Of a stretch of DNA of 64,000 nt, positions 46,401 to 58,000 are shown one piece after another. Below the pieces are notes generated by a model. That model saw only the letters and a program-made list of their open reading frames with translations, was not told the DNA's origin and searched no databases. Source of the stretch: Cycas panzhihuaensis (Eukaryota; Cycadophyta); NCBI GenBank assembly GCA_023213395.1, contig CM041465.1, positions 185,263,741-185,327,740 of the forward strand, read 5' to 3'. A program made the position numbers and the translations under genes. How positions within the stretch are numbered: position 1 is the first letter of the stretch; every line of letters starts with the position of its first letter.

Positions 46401-47189
46401 TAAATCCCAAGTTGAGTTCTTTTTAAGAATATCTATTTTAACTTGCATAGCTTGTTGCCATATAAGATTGTTACTTGCTTGCTTAAAAGTTTTAGGATCA
46501 TCACTGTCCATGATTTTAGCTATTTAGAGCAAAATTAGCTTGGAGTTTTTCTAAAATTATATTCCATACTTTTTACAGTAATTAGTAAAAATATTGCTTA
46601 AGTATTTATTAGCATTATCTATTCTGAAGATTTTGATTTTAGAATTTGTTTGATTTTCGACTAAGGTTTTGTATTTAACAAAGATGTCAAATACTTGACT
46701 TCTCATTTTTAACATGTATACCTAGTATTTTCTTGGAAAGTCATCAATAAATATGACAAAATATCTACTTCCAGAGTATGAAGGAACTTGAAATAAACTG
46801 TAGATATTAGAATGAATAAGTTCAACTGGAGCTTTTGCTTGAAAGGTAGTGTGATTTGGGAAAGGATCCATGTGTTATTTGCCTATTACACAGGTTTCAC
46901 AAACACCATAAATAGTTTTTAGTGTAGATAATCCATGAACCATATCATTCTTACTTAGATATTAAAGTTTTCTGTAACTTGTATGATCAAATCTAGCATG
47001 CCAAAGCTTACTGACAGGGTCAGATTTTGCTATAAAAGCACTAAAAGTTTTGGTTTTAAAATGTTGGAGGCTTGTTAAGCTATAAAGACCTATTTTGTGA
47101 TCTACAAGTCTTGAGGTAATTAGTTTAAACTTGTTTAATGATTGCTTGATAATAAACTTATCTTTCTAGAATTCTATAACAAGATCTGT
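46401..47189 (-). pseudogene. Copia integrase, decayed
   Basis: The minus strand reads FVIFIDDFPRKY near 46755-46720 (core Asp region) and a preceding YGVCETCVIGK zinc-binding piece near 46915-46880. Several stops. Confidence 0.75.
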
Positions 47190-47460
47190 CTAACAGATTT
47201 GATATAATAAAAGAAGATTAGGTAATAATCCAAGAACGTAGAATACGTCGTTAATTGAACCATTTTTCAATGTAACATCACATGATCCTTTGACTTTGAG
47301 TTGGGTTCTAACATCACCTGATCCTTTGACTTTGAGTTGGGTTCCACTCCCAAAAGAAATCTCTTCTTCGGAGTTTGAATCAGGTTGATATGGATTAAGA
47401 TATTCTTGGTGTCCCATCATGTGATGGGAAGCACATGAATCAAGAATCCATAAGGGTGGT
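47190..47460 (-). pseudogene. Copia protease region with a 36-bp in-frame duplication
   Basis: The minus frame opening at 47420 reads EEISFGSGTQLKVKGSGDVR and then repeats TQLKVKGSCDV before LKNGSINDVFYV, the usual sequence after the protease active site. The 36-bp unit (around TGATCCTTTGACTTTGAG on the plus strand) is present twice in tandem near 47282-47353. Confidence 0.7.
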
Positions 47461-48450
47461 TCAGTGGTTGGTGCTGAAAAAGTTGATGTAGAAGTAGTTA
47501 GAGAGTGATGAGAGTTGTTACATCGAGATTGGATCCCCTTTGAAGCTTTCTAGGCTTTAGAGGCAATTTTGTTCTTACAAACATTAATGGTACACCCATT
47601 TTTATGACAGTAGGCATAACTGATTTTTTGATTAGGATTAGTATTGGTAATATTTCTTTTTGGAAATGATTATTTAGAGGTATTCTAAGGTTTAGGAAAT
47701 CCAAAATACTTAGTATTATGATGAGAATTATTTTAAGTAGATGAACCTTTATGAGATTTTTAGAATTTTAGATGATGATGATGATGACTATTTTGATAGT
47801 TATTTTAATGTTTAGACTTAGTAAATGATTGTGACTTGGAAAAAAGAGCCTGTGAAGGATCTTTTAATTTTCTAGTATAAATCAACATTTTTTGATATTT
47901 GATAAGTTGATTCATTAATTGATCAAAAGTAATTGGTGGATGTCATGCTTGTTGCCTAGCGGTTTTGAAGAGATTAAACTATATTGGCAATTTGTTAATT
48001 ACAAGACGGACAAGTGTATCATCATCTTTTTCATGTGTTATAATAATTTCTTTATCACCTAATTTTGTAGAAGATTTGATACAATTTAATAGGTCTTTGT
48101 TAATGAGTTGAAGTTTAGATAAAAAATGTTTAACTTTAGAAAAATCTTCATAATTTAAATCATACATTTGTTGTTCTAACACAACTAATTATTATGTATC
48201 AACCCTATTATACTTTTTCTAAAGAGTTTTCTAGATAGTGGCTAGATCATCTATTTCAGAGAACTTCCTACTAATGTCTGGGGAGAGGGAGGATAGGATG
48301 ATGCCTAGGGCTCTATCACAGTTCATCAGATAGACTATATAAGCTTTTGATATTTTGTCTTTAGGTTTTGAAAACTCACCTGTGACATATTGCCATATCT
48401 TTTACTATTTAACTTGATGGGATATTCTATTTTTCTAGTCGACATAATTA
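47461..48450 (-). pseudogene. Copia gag, decayed
   Basis: The minus frame 48182-47979 (YEDFSKVKHFLSKLQLINKD, then LVRLVINKLP) fits the gag core (a helix followed by L-x-x-L-P). Upstream text near 48400-48200 (WQYVTGEFSKPKDK, FSEIDDLATIWKTL) gives the gag N-terminal part. The knuckle region near 47570-47640 is unclear. Confidence 0.65.
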
Positions 48451-49098
48451 GAGTTAGTTAACACTAAAATTGGTGCATAGGAGGTTGTTCTTGGTATAAG
48501 AGATATATTGGGAAAAAAATGATGATTAGAGATCCTTTAGAGGAAAAGGTGAAGAGGTGTTAACCTTTAATAGTAGGTGAATTAGAAAAATAAATTCATT
48601 AATGGACACAGAATATTAAATTACTTTGTCATTAACATAAAAGAATAAAAGAAAGTTTAATAGTCATTCATCAAAAAAATATAAGATTTTTAATTGGGAA
48701 TTTGTAAAAAATAATCAGGAATATGACAATTCATGTTAATGTCATAATATAAAGTGAAGCAATTAAATATTACATGTTAATAATATCATTTATAGGTGAA
48801 AATAATAGTTTGAGAAAGTTTATAAATTTATGAAGAAGTATATAAATAAATAATGTTGTTGCTTAATAAATTAAGAAAATAATTAGTTGTTTATTAAATT
48901 ATGAAAAAAATATTAAAAAAATTTAAGGGTTAAGAATGTATACCTAAACTTACCTAGTCAATAAAGAAGGTTTGACTTTAAATAAGAATCTACTAATTAA
49001 AACGACATAAAAAAAACTTGAGAGACCATCCAAAATGTCTGTGACTGAGTTAGTAATCCAACACCATTTGTTTATAGTGATATAGGTTTTAATACTTA
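48451..49098 (-). other. Leader part of the copia element, left of the solo LTR
   Basis: AT-rich with no recognised coding. It lies between gag and the insertion point of the gypsy solo LTR. Confidence 0.5.
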
Positions 49099-49103
49099 GT
49101 TAT

Positions 49104-51669
49104 TGGACGCACTGCTACGGGATAACTACCTAACTGATAGGTGTGGGGGAGAGTGAGTGGTGAAATGATAAAAGGTGGAACCTAAAAAGTAAGTAACTAT
49201 CACATAGCGCCTGCACGTGAGCGCCGAGTTCGGGATCTGTAATAGAGTATGGCTACTATCAGGTGACCCTTCACCGCTTCGAGCAAGGGGTGAAGGTGCG
49301 TAGGGCAAACTTGGATGGACCTAGGGGCAGGACCCTCCCACCCTTGGGTGGCCAGAAGGGGGAAGAGAAAATCCAAAGGGAAAGAGTCAAGAGTAAGCCT
49401 ACACAACCTAACCGAGTACACGAGTGATGCGAGAGGCAAGGCACTTGTGTGGTTGGGGAGAAGAGGAGAAAGGTGGAGAAAGAGAGTTCATACAACCTTT
49501 CCTATGTATTTTAAAAGTAAAAATGTGTATAACAAAGTAAATGAAATGCAACCAAACACGACACCAAATTTTCCCCTTTTATCTTCCAATGTGCTAGTTA
49601 CTAAGGAAAGAATAAAGGACAAAAAAAAGGTAGCAAAGTGGAGCGAAACGTGCACCTGGACCAAGGGCGCGTGCGATGAAGAAGCCTTCTTGAGGAGCAC
49701 CAAACCGTTCCACGCGGCGCGTTGGATGCAAGACGTTGTGGCAGGTAGAAAAGAGGGGCTTCCTTACCTTCCCCAGAAAATCAAATGCGATGCCAAGAAA
49801 GAAAAGAAGCACCAACTAATAAGTGAAACAACACGAAAATATAACAAACACAAAGGTACTTACCGGTAACGAGGCTAATCCAAGCAGTATCCTCCACGCC
49901 TCCCGAATACCGCAAGCAAAGGCGATCTTTCCCTTCCTGGGAAGAGCACTAACATGTAACACAAAGATCTAACAATATATGCTCAAGTGATATAAATATA
50001 AACCTAAACATACATGCGTTAGTGCCAATCCAACAAAGAAAATACCCAAGAAAGAGTGACCAAGGTGGAAGCAAATAACCGGTAAGCCTCGGAGTGGCCT
50101 ACCTCCCGCAAATGATGCCCTAACCTCCTCTCAAGAGCCATGGGGCAGCGAGGATAAAGTCAAGAGCAAGGGCTGGAAAATGGCAGCAAAAAAAGCAAGG
50201 AGAGGCCCAAGAAAACCCACGGCGAACCAGGATGCTATATGAGCAAGCCATGACCGGAAGGAAAGTGAAGCAAAAAAAACCAGCGGTTGGGACTTATGAG
50301 TGACGCCCAAACTTGAGAAAAAGGTTTCAAATCAGCGCAACTTATGACAAATACCGGTTTAGGCAACCAAAAGGAAGCCTTCAAACCCTTGTTTACAAGC
50401 CAAGGGCAGCACGGGGCGAGAGGGAGGCTTGAGGGCTTAGAGCCGCTTAGGAGTGTGGAAGGTGGCATGTAATCCACCCAGCCTCTCCAAAACCTATGCC
50501 ACCCTCAACTCACGCCTTGAGCAAAGAAACGCAGGCAAGAAGCACAGAAAGAGTGGTATAGCAGCCCACAAAAGGAAGGGAAACTAACTTACAAGATCAA
50601 GCAAAGAGCAAGCTAGACTGAGCATGAATATCATAAAAAAATGATGTAAAACCAAGAGTACCTGAGTAGGGGAGGCAAGGGGTTTGCCTCAGCCAAAGGA
50701 CAGAAGGAGGGCCGAGAAATCAGCCCAGATCTAAAGCACGCAGTTTGAGACCTCGCTAAGGAGATGTGAGGAAACACCGCACTTGGGGCACTTATGGACC
50801 CGCCTGAGCAAAGATCAACTGGAAAACACTCCAAAGAGGCCCTCTCCAAGGCGTTTGAGGGCCTGGGAGAATGTCTCAGCCACACCAAAGGAGAGTTGGG
50901 CATCAAGGAGGGACTGGTCCAAGAGCGCAGCAGAACAACAGAGAAGAGCAGAGCAGGATGATGTTTCCTTGAGAGCAATTCCAAAAGTGAGCCAAAACGA
51001 TCCTTGAAAGTGGGCCAAAAAGGGCTTAAGTACTCGAGCAAAACCCTAAAGTGGGCGATTAGGGCGCAGTTGGAAGAGAAATAAGGCGCGAGCCACATGG
51101 CAGTTTCATAATAAATGCGAAATTACCACTGCGGATTTTTTAAAACAACTGAGATAGTCATACTGCCAATTTCATGCATCATGGATATTCCAGCATCAAA
51201 AAGTTCAAGCAGACGCACCTGGAGCCAAAAATGGGTCCTACCAGCCAGTCTAGGCTGGGCACAGATGACCGAAAGGACTAATAGAAAGCTAGAACAGCTA
51301 CCCGAGAGTAAACAAGCCAACAAAACAGGTCCAAAGGAGCAAAAATAGGGCTCAAATGGGGTGGCAAGTTGACCAAACAATGATGAGTCATCACACCAAG
51401 TGAGGTGGCGCAAACCTAGTGTGTCCTAGAGCGAGGAGGGCGATGGAAGTAACGTGGCCACTGTGGTGCCACACTCGCTAGGAGTGTGCCCCTGCTATAG
51501 TCGTCATAGGCTAAAAATATGTGTGGACAATGGCAAGGTCACCCACGAACCACATACATGCAGACATGCAAGCAAACATCCATCAAATGAAAGCGATGAT
51601 AATGCAAGAAACATACCTGCACTTACCTGAGTCGGTGATTCTGTATCCATTCCCGGAAGCCGGGAAACA
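49104..51669 (-). mobile_element. Solo LTR of a Tat-like gypsy family, GTTAT target-site duplication
   Basis: 2566 bp, TGGACGC...GGGAAACA on the plus strand, flanked by GTTAT at 49099-49103 and 51670-51674. The right end (GTCGTCATAGGCTAA, CATACCTGCACTTACCTGAGTCGG, CCATTCCCGGAAGCCGGGAAACA, given here as separate words) matches the outer LTR end of the 16 kb element, in the same orientation. The GC-rich middle has diverged. There is no internal gypsy coding sequence, so it is the product of LTR-LTR recombination. Open frames inside (49315-49869, 50631-51098) have no recognised domain. It is younger than the copia element it interrupts. Confidence 0.9.
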
Positions 51670-51674
51670 GTTAT

Positions 51675-52734
51675 TTAGACCTTTTTCATTATACGGTCAT
51701 GGTCATATTAAAAGTGATGTGACTGGGGGGTCGACTGGTGGCGTAGACCCAAATCAATCATTAAATTCAATTTAATTAAGATAAATTTTAAAACAAACAA
51801 ATAATAAACTATTAAATGATTAAGCAGATACAAAATACTTTAAAAAAAATAATGAAAAAATTCGTTCAACTTTTCAATTGAACCCTAATTGAGTTTTACC
51901 AGGGCGAATAGAGGTGGCGGCTAAGAATCATCTGTATAGCTTTGATGTCTTCTCTGTTTCATAGGGTATCACTCAATGGAAGTGGCACTTCAAGAGTTCG
52001 AATCCACTCAAGTCCATAGTCATCTCTATCTCATATTGTTCCTCAGTCTGATGCATGACCACCTTCTTCTATCTAGGTGTCTCCATCTGGCCATAGGTAT
52101 CTGTTCTTTTGGCATCTGGTGTCTATTCGTTGGAGTGTAAAGGAAGATCACTTCATTGGCATCTCCTCAATGTGTCATGGATGCTACAAATGCTTTGTTC
52201 TTATCATCTACATCTACATGAGGCGTGGAATAGGAGCGATGCATTTCATTTATTTGCTACTTATCTCCGTAATGGAATTTCTGTCTACTACCACTGCATC
52301 TATCTCTTTTTGATTCTTGGTTAATGGGTTGTTCAATCAATGGTGAGCTGTGGATAGTTGGTCTGTTGGTGTCTTCTTTGGTATGTACTTTAGCGTCTTT
52401 TATAGTACATGATTTGGCCTCTTTTCTGGTATATGCTTTGGCATCTTCTTTGGTATATGCTTTGGCGTCTTCTCTAATGATGTAGTGGTATGAACAGGTG
52501 AGTGACAGCATGGGCTTAGAGGAGCATGGGATGTGGACTTCAGTGGTTATAGGTTTGTGACATGCACGATGACATGATTATTTTAAAAGCTTCTTACAGA
52601 CGTCTGGCTCTTCCTTTCTAGAGTAACTTACGTGACAACATCTTGTTTGGAGTGCTTCAAAATCAAAGTCATCATTGCCCTGATCTGTGGTTTGAAGAGA
52701 ATTCTGAGAATACATTAGAATGATGGTAGACCCT
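51675..52734 (-). other. Leader part of the copia element with a short ORF of octapeptide repeats
   Basis: Between the solo LTR and the primer binding site. The minus frame 52511-52257 (84 codons) contains five tandem eight-residue units: EDAKAYTK, EDAKAYTR, KEAKSCTI, KDAKVHTK, EDTNRPTI. They correspond to a 24-bp DNA repeat at about 52360-52475 (CTTTGGTATATGCTTTGGCG and variants). The repeat keeps frame despite substitutions. No family was recognised. The rest (51675-52250) has plus-strand open frames without domains and differs from the AT-rich debris around it, so it may be captured host sequence. Copia leaders are normally short and non-coding. Confidence 0.55.
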
Positions 52735-52746
52735 AATCTGATACCA
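52735..52746 (-). promoter_or_regulatory. Primer binding site of the copia element (Met tRNA type)
   Basis: Minus strand TGGTATCAGATT directly after the LTR end. The first ten bases match the standard copia site. Confidence 0.85.
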
Positions 52747-53115
52747 TGATAGAGAGAGGGTACATAAATAGGAAGAAAATACAAATGAAAGAACCATTCA
52801 AATCCACAAGGGAGTACACTAGATCTGGCAGGTGGAAAACTCCTTTAGGGGATAGAAAACCACCTTGTAAATAATAATATTATTATAATCATAAGGACAT
52901 TTGAATAGGTTGAGGATATCATCCTCCCTCTTATATTAACCTACCTACGTAGCAACATACTGCCTCCCAAATCTTCCAACTAGACAATGTCTAAAAGATT
53001 CTTGAATAAATGGGAGAAGAGTTAGGTAATTTGGCCAACTGTCTAAATCAACAAACTTTTATAATAAGACAAATAATCTTAAGAATAAAAGATAACATTA
53101 GAGTTAGCACTAACA
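52747..53115 (-). repeat. 5' LTR of the degenerate copia element
   Basis: 369 bp. In element orientation it starts TGTTAGTGCTAAC at 53115 and ends CTCTATCA at 52747. Close match to 44542-44906. Confidence 0.9.
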
Positions 53116-53120
53116 TAAAA

Positions 53121-54470
53121 AAAGAGCATTTCGACTTCCTATGATGTCAAGTGACCTCCCTTATTTGCTAACACTCAAACAAGCCCATTTTGTATTTGAT
53201 TTTACTATTAAATTAATGATTGACATCTATCCCAACCATGGTGATGTAGATTTCAATACTTAGTTTTTTATTTTACTATTTTCTAGAATTTTCTACTATA
53301 CCATGTATTACTATATTGTATCACATATCCCTATTTATATTTTGATGATAAGACCTTGCATCTTCTTGTATTAATTATGGTATTGCACCTATTATACCAT
53401 ATATTTTATTTTATCTTTTATAGTATGGTTGATTTATCTATTCTAAACATTTATAATATCAACCTCCTTACACCATGCCTTGTCTTTATAAGTCAAGTTA
53501 TACCACCACATATTTTCTTCTGAGTTTTGATGATATTACTACATGTCAACATTTAATCTTACCAGTATTTATCTTTTGCAATGGTATGTACTTAATCTAT
53601 CTTTTATTTTATTTGGATAAACACTTATGTATTTTATTATTATTTGATTATTATCTACTATTGGATTGTTATTATTTTTATTTTACTCTTTACATTTTAT
53701 CATTTTACTCCTATTTCCTTCTTACTTGTTTGATTTTATTGCTTTAGAGGAGTTAGCCAAGTGCTTGTTTATAAGTAAATGAATGTATATATAGCAATAC
53801 ATGCATACGTATAAATAATTACTTGATCCCTATACTAAGGTACTCTTGGTTACCTAGCATATAAGTTTATATTTGATTTCTCTAATGATCAATAATTATT
53901 TGATAGTTTTCCTTATAATATTTTCTAAACAGGTAGAAAGAAATGAAAGCCTTGCCAAAGAATTAATAAGGTTTTATCATCAAGAAGCTCTCCATCAATA
54001 AATATATAAAAAAAGTACTATATAAAAGGGGATGAAAGTCTACCTAGTTTCAACCTAGTTTTGAGACTTAAAGTATCCACCAAAGCATTCATACAATAAT
54101 AAACTCAAAGCATGGAATTGATCATAATACTCTAATGTTGTAGTATATTAACATTAACTCATAAAATCAAAGATATATAATATAACAAAGAGTACATGAA
54201 AAGCCTCACATATGAAACAAAAGAGGCTATTATAAAATATTAAGAAAATTAACGTAGGATCATGCAAGGTGACAATTGGCATCTTACATGATTAAATAAA
54301 TTTACAACTACTACATATTAGGAAAAATTCAACCCCACACAACTAGGTTTACAATATTAAGTTATGACTAAACCCATTTACACAAATGAATCCATCAACA
54401 TAAACTGTATACAACTATTATATTAATGATACAAATGATCTTTAGATCAATTAATGAAATACATCATTAA
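53121..54470. other. AT-rich non-coding sequence
   Basis: A T-rich frame at 53475-53747 (plus) is composed of Tyr, Leu and Phe and reflects composition, not a gene. 53940-54470 may include the LTR of the copia relic to its right, but its ends were not found. Confidence 0.45.
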
Positions 54471-56260
54471 TTTTGACACTAAGGCTAAGTCGAAACCTTT
54501 TAAATTTGTCACGAGAGAGTGCTTTTATAAAGATATTTATAATTTGATCTTTAGTTAGCTTGTCGATCAAATATATCCCACCATCTTATATATGTTTCTT
54601 GATGAAATAATGGTTAACCTCGATGTGTTTGGTTTTATCATAGAACACAAGATTCTTGTTTAATTTGAGAATACTTTGATTATCATAAAATAGTGATGTA
54701 GCTTATGTTTGACTAATTTCAATCTCTTTAAGAATCATTCTAGGTCAGATAGCCGTAGTAGCTATACTAACGACAACTTTATACTTAGTTTTAGTTGAAG
54801 CTAGAGTGACATTAGACCATTTTTTGTAGGACCATAAAATTAAAGCAAAACTGAGGTTAAAACTGTAACTTGAAGTTGATCTATGATTATCTTTACATCC
54901 AACCCAATCTACATTTGTATAACCTATTAATAAAGGATTTTCCAGATGATAGTAGTTAAGTCTAAACTAAAGAGTACCTTAAAAATATTTTAAAATTCAC
55001 ATTTCTATTTTTTAATGTGAAATTTTAGACTGTGTCATGAACCTAGAACATATTCCAACAACATAGGCAATGTTTAGTTAAGTATGCATGAGGTAAATTA
55101 GTTTCCCCACAAGTTATCTATATAACATTAGATCAAAAGATTTTCCACACTTATAAATGCCCAATTTTAGACCTATCTCCATAAGAGTTGATGATGGTTT
55201 ACATTCATCTATCCTATATCTTTAAAGAATTTTCTTTATATATTTTGACTATGAAAGGAAAATATGGCCTAGCTCTTACCAGACATCAATGCTAAAAAAA
55301 TAATGGATCAACCTAAGGTCAATCATCTCCAAGTAATTTTTTAATTCTCCTTGAAGATATATAATCCACTATGTATCATTACCAGTTATTAATAAATCAT
55401 TGGCATAAAGTATGACCAAAGTGATCAAACCATTATGGATTTTGATATATAAATTTGAATCTAAAGATGAGTAGATTAGTCCATGCTTCTAAAGATATTC
55501 ATCAATCTTCACATACCAAGTGTGAGGTGATTGTTTAAGGCCATATAATGTCTTTTTTAATTTATAGTTTAGGTGTTCTTCTCCATAAACAATAAAGCCA
55601 AGAGGTTGATTTATGTAGATTTTCTCTTATAAGTCGCCATTTAAGAAGGCACATTTTACATCCATCTAATATATAAGCAATTTACATTGAATTATAAGTG
55701 CCAAAATAAGCCTAACAATGGTTATGTTGGCAATTAGTCAAATGTGTCATCATAGTCAATTCCTTCGTCTTGTTTGAAATCTTTAACAACCAAATGGGCT
55801 TCATAATATCAAATAGAGCCATCTGCATAAAATTTTATTTTATAAATCCATCTATAATAAATCAGTTTCTTCCCTTTGGGTAGTTCAACAAGCTCACAAG
55901 TATCATTCTGTAGGATAGGATCCATTTCTTTATTCATTGCTACTTGCCATTTTAGATTTTCAATATCTTCCTCAAAAGTAGAGGGCTTAGGAGTTGACAA
56001 TACTTTTTCCATTAAGGTAAACTTAGTGGATGACCTATATTTTGATTGTCTCTTTACTTGTTATGGTGGTGAAGGAGTATAAGAGATCATCTGCATGTAC
56101 CATTAGGACAACTATTTCAAAGTAGCCTCATCCTAGATATCCTTTAATGGATTGATAGGTGTAGATATAGATGTAGAGATAGGTGGTGTAGACATGGAAT
56201 TAGGAGTAAATGTTGATGTTGGAGGTATGTGTACTGAAGGAATATTTTTTAGAGTAGGAG
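54471..56260 (-). pseudogene. Copia relic: RT and RNase H, 5' part missing
   Basis: The minus strand shows the RT opening in the frame 56012-55809 (KPSTFEEDIENLKWQVAMNK and NDTCELVELPKGKKLIYYRW). The active site is decayed to LYANDLLITGN near 55415-55390 (YVDD expected). RNase H text with an E-x-x-Y-K-like box is near 54800-54770. The end is at about 54475. On the right it stops near 56260, where the LTR of the next relic appears to begin, so that element probably cut into it. Confidence 0.75.
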
Positions 56261-56545
56261 GAGCATAAAGGATTTATGGAATCAAAGGGAGTGGCAATTG
56301 CAACAAAGGGCAAGATAAATATCTAACATAATGGTGGTATTGATGAACACCATGGTCTTTGGATCCCTTGAATTTATAGATGGGAGTTGAGTAAGAACCC
56401 AACATCTACCATTGACTAATGTTTAGAAATAACATTATAATATCCACTTAAAATACAAATGAGGTTGGTTAATTTGGTTATACTAAACTCTATGTCGTCA
56501 TAGCTGACATGTGTTGATATGAGCCCTAATGGGCATTATCTAACA
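56261..56545 (-). repeat. 3' LTR of the next copia relic (left boundary uncertain)
   Basis: In minus orientation it starts TGTTAGATAATGCCC at 56545, beside a polypurine tract (TGAGGGAGAAA on the minus strand, 56546-56556). Its other end could not be fixed. No matching 5' LTR was found right of 60650. Confidence 0.55.
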
Positions 56546-56556
56546 TTTCTCCCTCA

Positions 56557-58000
56557 AAGTGCCCATTTGGAGAGACTCCAAGTTTATCTCTGAATTTGTT
56601 GAACTTTAGTTTTTCAAGTGCCTAGGTGAATATATCTACCACCTATTCTTCTATGCTATAATAGGTTAATTCAATCTTCTCTTCCTAAATTGATTCTTTG
56701 ATGAAGTGATATTGAGTTTTGATGTATTTCATTCTACCATGAAACACCAGATTTTGAGTTATTTTCTTTGATTACCATAAAGCATCTGTATGGGACCATC
56801 CTACTTTTCCTACAAATCCTAGAGTAATCTTCTTGGCTAAACTACTTCATAAGTTCCTACTACCGCTGCTTTATATTCTTCCTCTGTAGTAGATAAGGAT
56901 ACTGTGCTATATTTCTTTAAACTCTTAGCTAGCTAACAAACCCAAACTAAAGGTGTAACTTGAGGTAGTTTTCTTATCATCTATACATCCTACCCATTCT
57001 GAGTCTATATAACCAATTGATCTAAAGTCTATTAATGACTTGTAGTAAAGTCCATAACTAACTATACCTTTTAAGTACTTAAAGGACCCTTTTCACTACT
57101 TTCTAATATGCCATCTTAGGCTCATGCATAAACCTAAAAACTATACTAACTGCATACATGATGTTTTCCTGAGTTAAAGTTAAGTAAATCAAACTTCTAA
57201 TTAATTGCCTATAGAGAGTAGGGTCAACTGATGTTGCTTCTTCATACTTAGATAATTTCACCCCAACTTCAGCTAGTGCAGTAAGTGCCTTGTAATTACT
57301 CATGTTAAACTTATGTAATAAGTCCAAAGTGTACTTCCTTTAGGAAACAAATATCCCAATTCTATCTTGCCAAACTTCCGAGCCTAAGAAGTAATACATA
57401 AGTCCCAAATCAATCATTTCAATTTCCTTATACATGTCTTCTTTGAATTTTAAAAACAAATAATGATGATTCCTAGTATAAATAAGGTCATCAATGTAAA
57501 AGCCCACGATGATTATTAATCTTCCCTTTATCTTAGTATACAAGTTGGAATCATATTGACTCCTTTGGGATCCTTTATCTCTAAAATACTTATCAATCCT
57601 AGAGTATTAAGCTTTAGGTGCTTATTTGAGTCCATATAAGCCCTTTTTAAGTTTATAGACCTTGTGTTCTTCCCTTTTTACTTTAAAACCTTTGGGTTAT
57701 TGGACATATATTTCCTCTTCTATGTATCCATTCAAGAAAGCACTCTTAACATATATTTGTTGAATTGTCCAACCCTGTTGTGCAGCAAAATCCATTAGCA
57801 GATGAATGATTTTAAGTCTTGAAATATATGTAAAAGTCTCATTGTAATTTATGACTTTAACTTGTGCATATCCTTTAGCAACTAACCTTGTCTTGTACTT
57901 ATTAATTGTTCCATCTAATCTATATTTGGTCTTATAGACCCACTTGATTCTAATGGCATTTTTACTTAGTGGCAAATCTACTAACACCTAAGTATCATTT
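56557..58000 (-). pseudogene. Copia relic: RT and RNase H
   Basis: Minus strand: RT from the frame 57987-57697 (MLVDLPLSKNAIRIKWVYKT, VKSAFLNGYIEEEIYV), the active site FYIDDLIYT in the frame 57543-57340 with LGSEVWQDRIGIFVS, then YRQLIRSLIYLTLTQENI in 57327-57103, and RNase H to 56560. The text parallels the complete copia element at 28531 closely (SEVWQD, TSVDPTLYRQLI), so the two are the same lineage. Stops and frameshifts throughout. Confidence 0.85.

Larger units (their letters stand above)
44542..53115 (-). mobile_element. Degenerate Ty1/copia retrotransposon (minus strand) with both LTRs, invaded by a solo gypsy LTR
   Basis: Two LTRs of about 365-369 bp (44542-44906 and 52747-53115) enclose copia domains in minus order: gag near 48.4-47.5 kb, protease 47.4, integrase 47.1-46.4, RT 46.4-45.5, RNase H 45.4-45.0. 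A Met-type primer binding site sits at the right LTR and a polypurine tract at the left one. Flanks TAAAG (44537-44541) and TAAAA (53116-53120) are a one-mismatch target-site duplication. Frames carry many stops and indels. The gypsy solo LTR at 49104-51669 inserted later, in the leader. Confidence 0.9.

Noticed and set aside
49315-49869. 184-codon plus-strand frame in the solo LTR
   Set aside because: No recognised domain, sits wholly inside an LTR and is not supported by the LTRs of the 16 kb element.
53475-53747. 90-codon Leu/Tyr/Phe-rich frame that could look like a membrane protein
   Set aside because: Explained by T-rich composition. No start context or conservation evidence.
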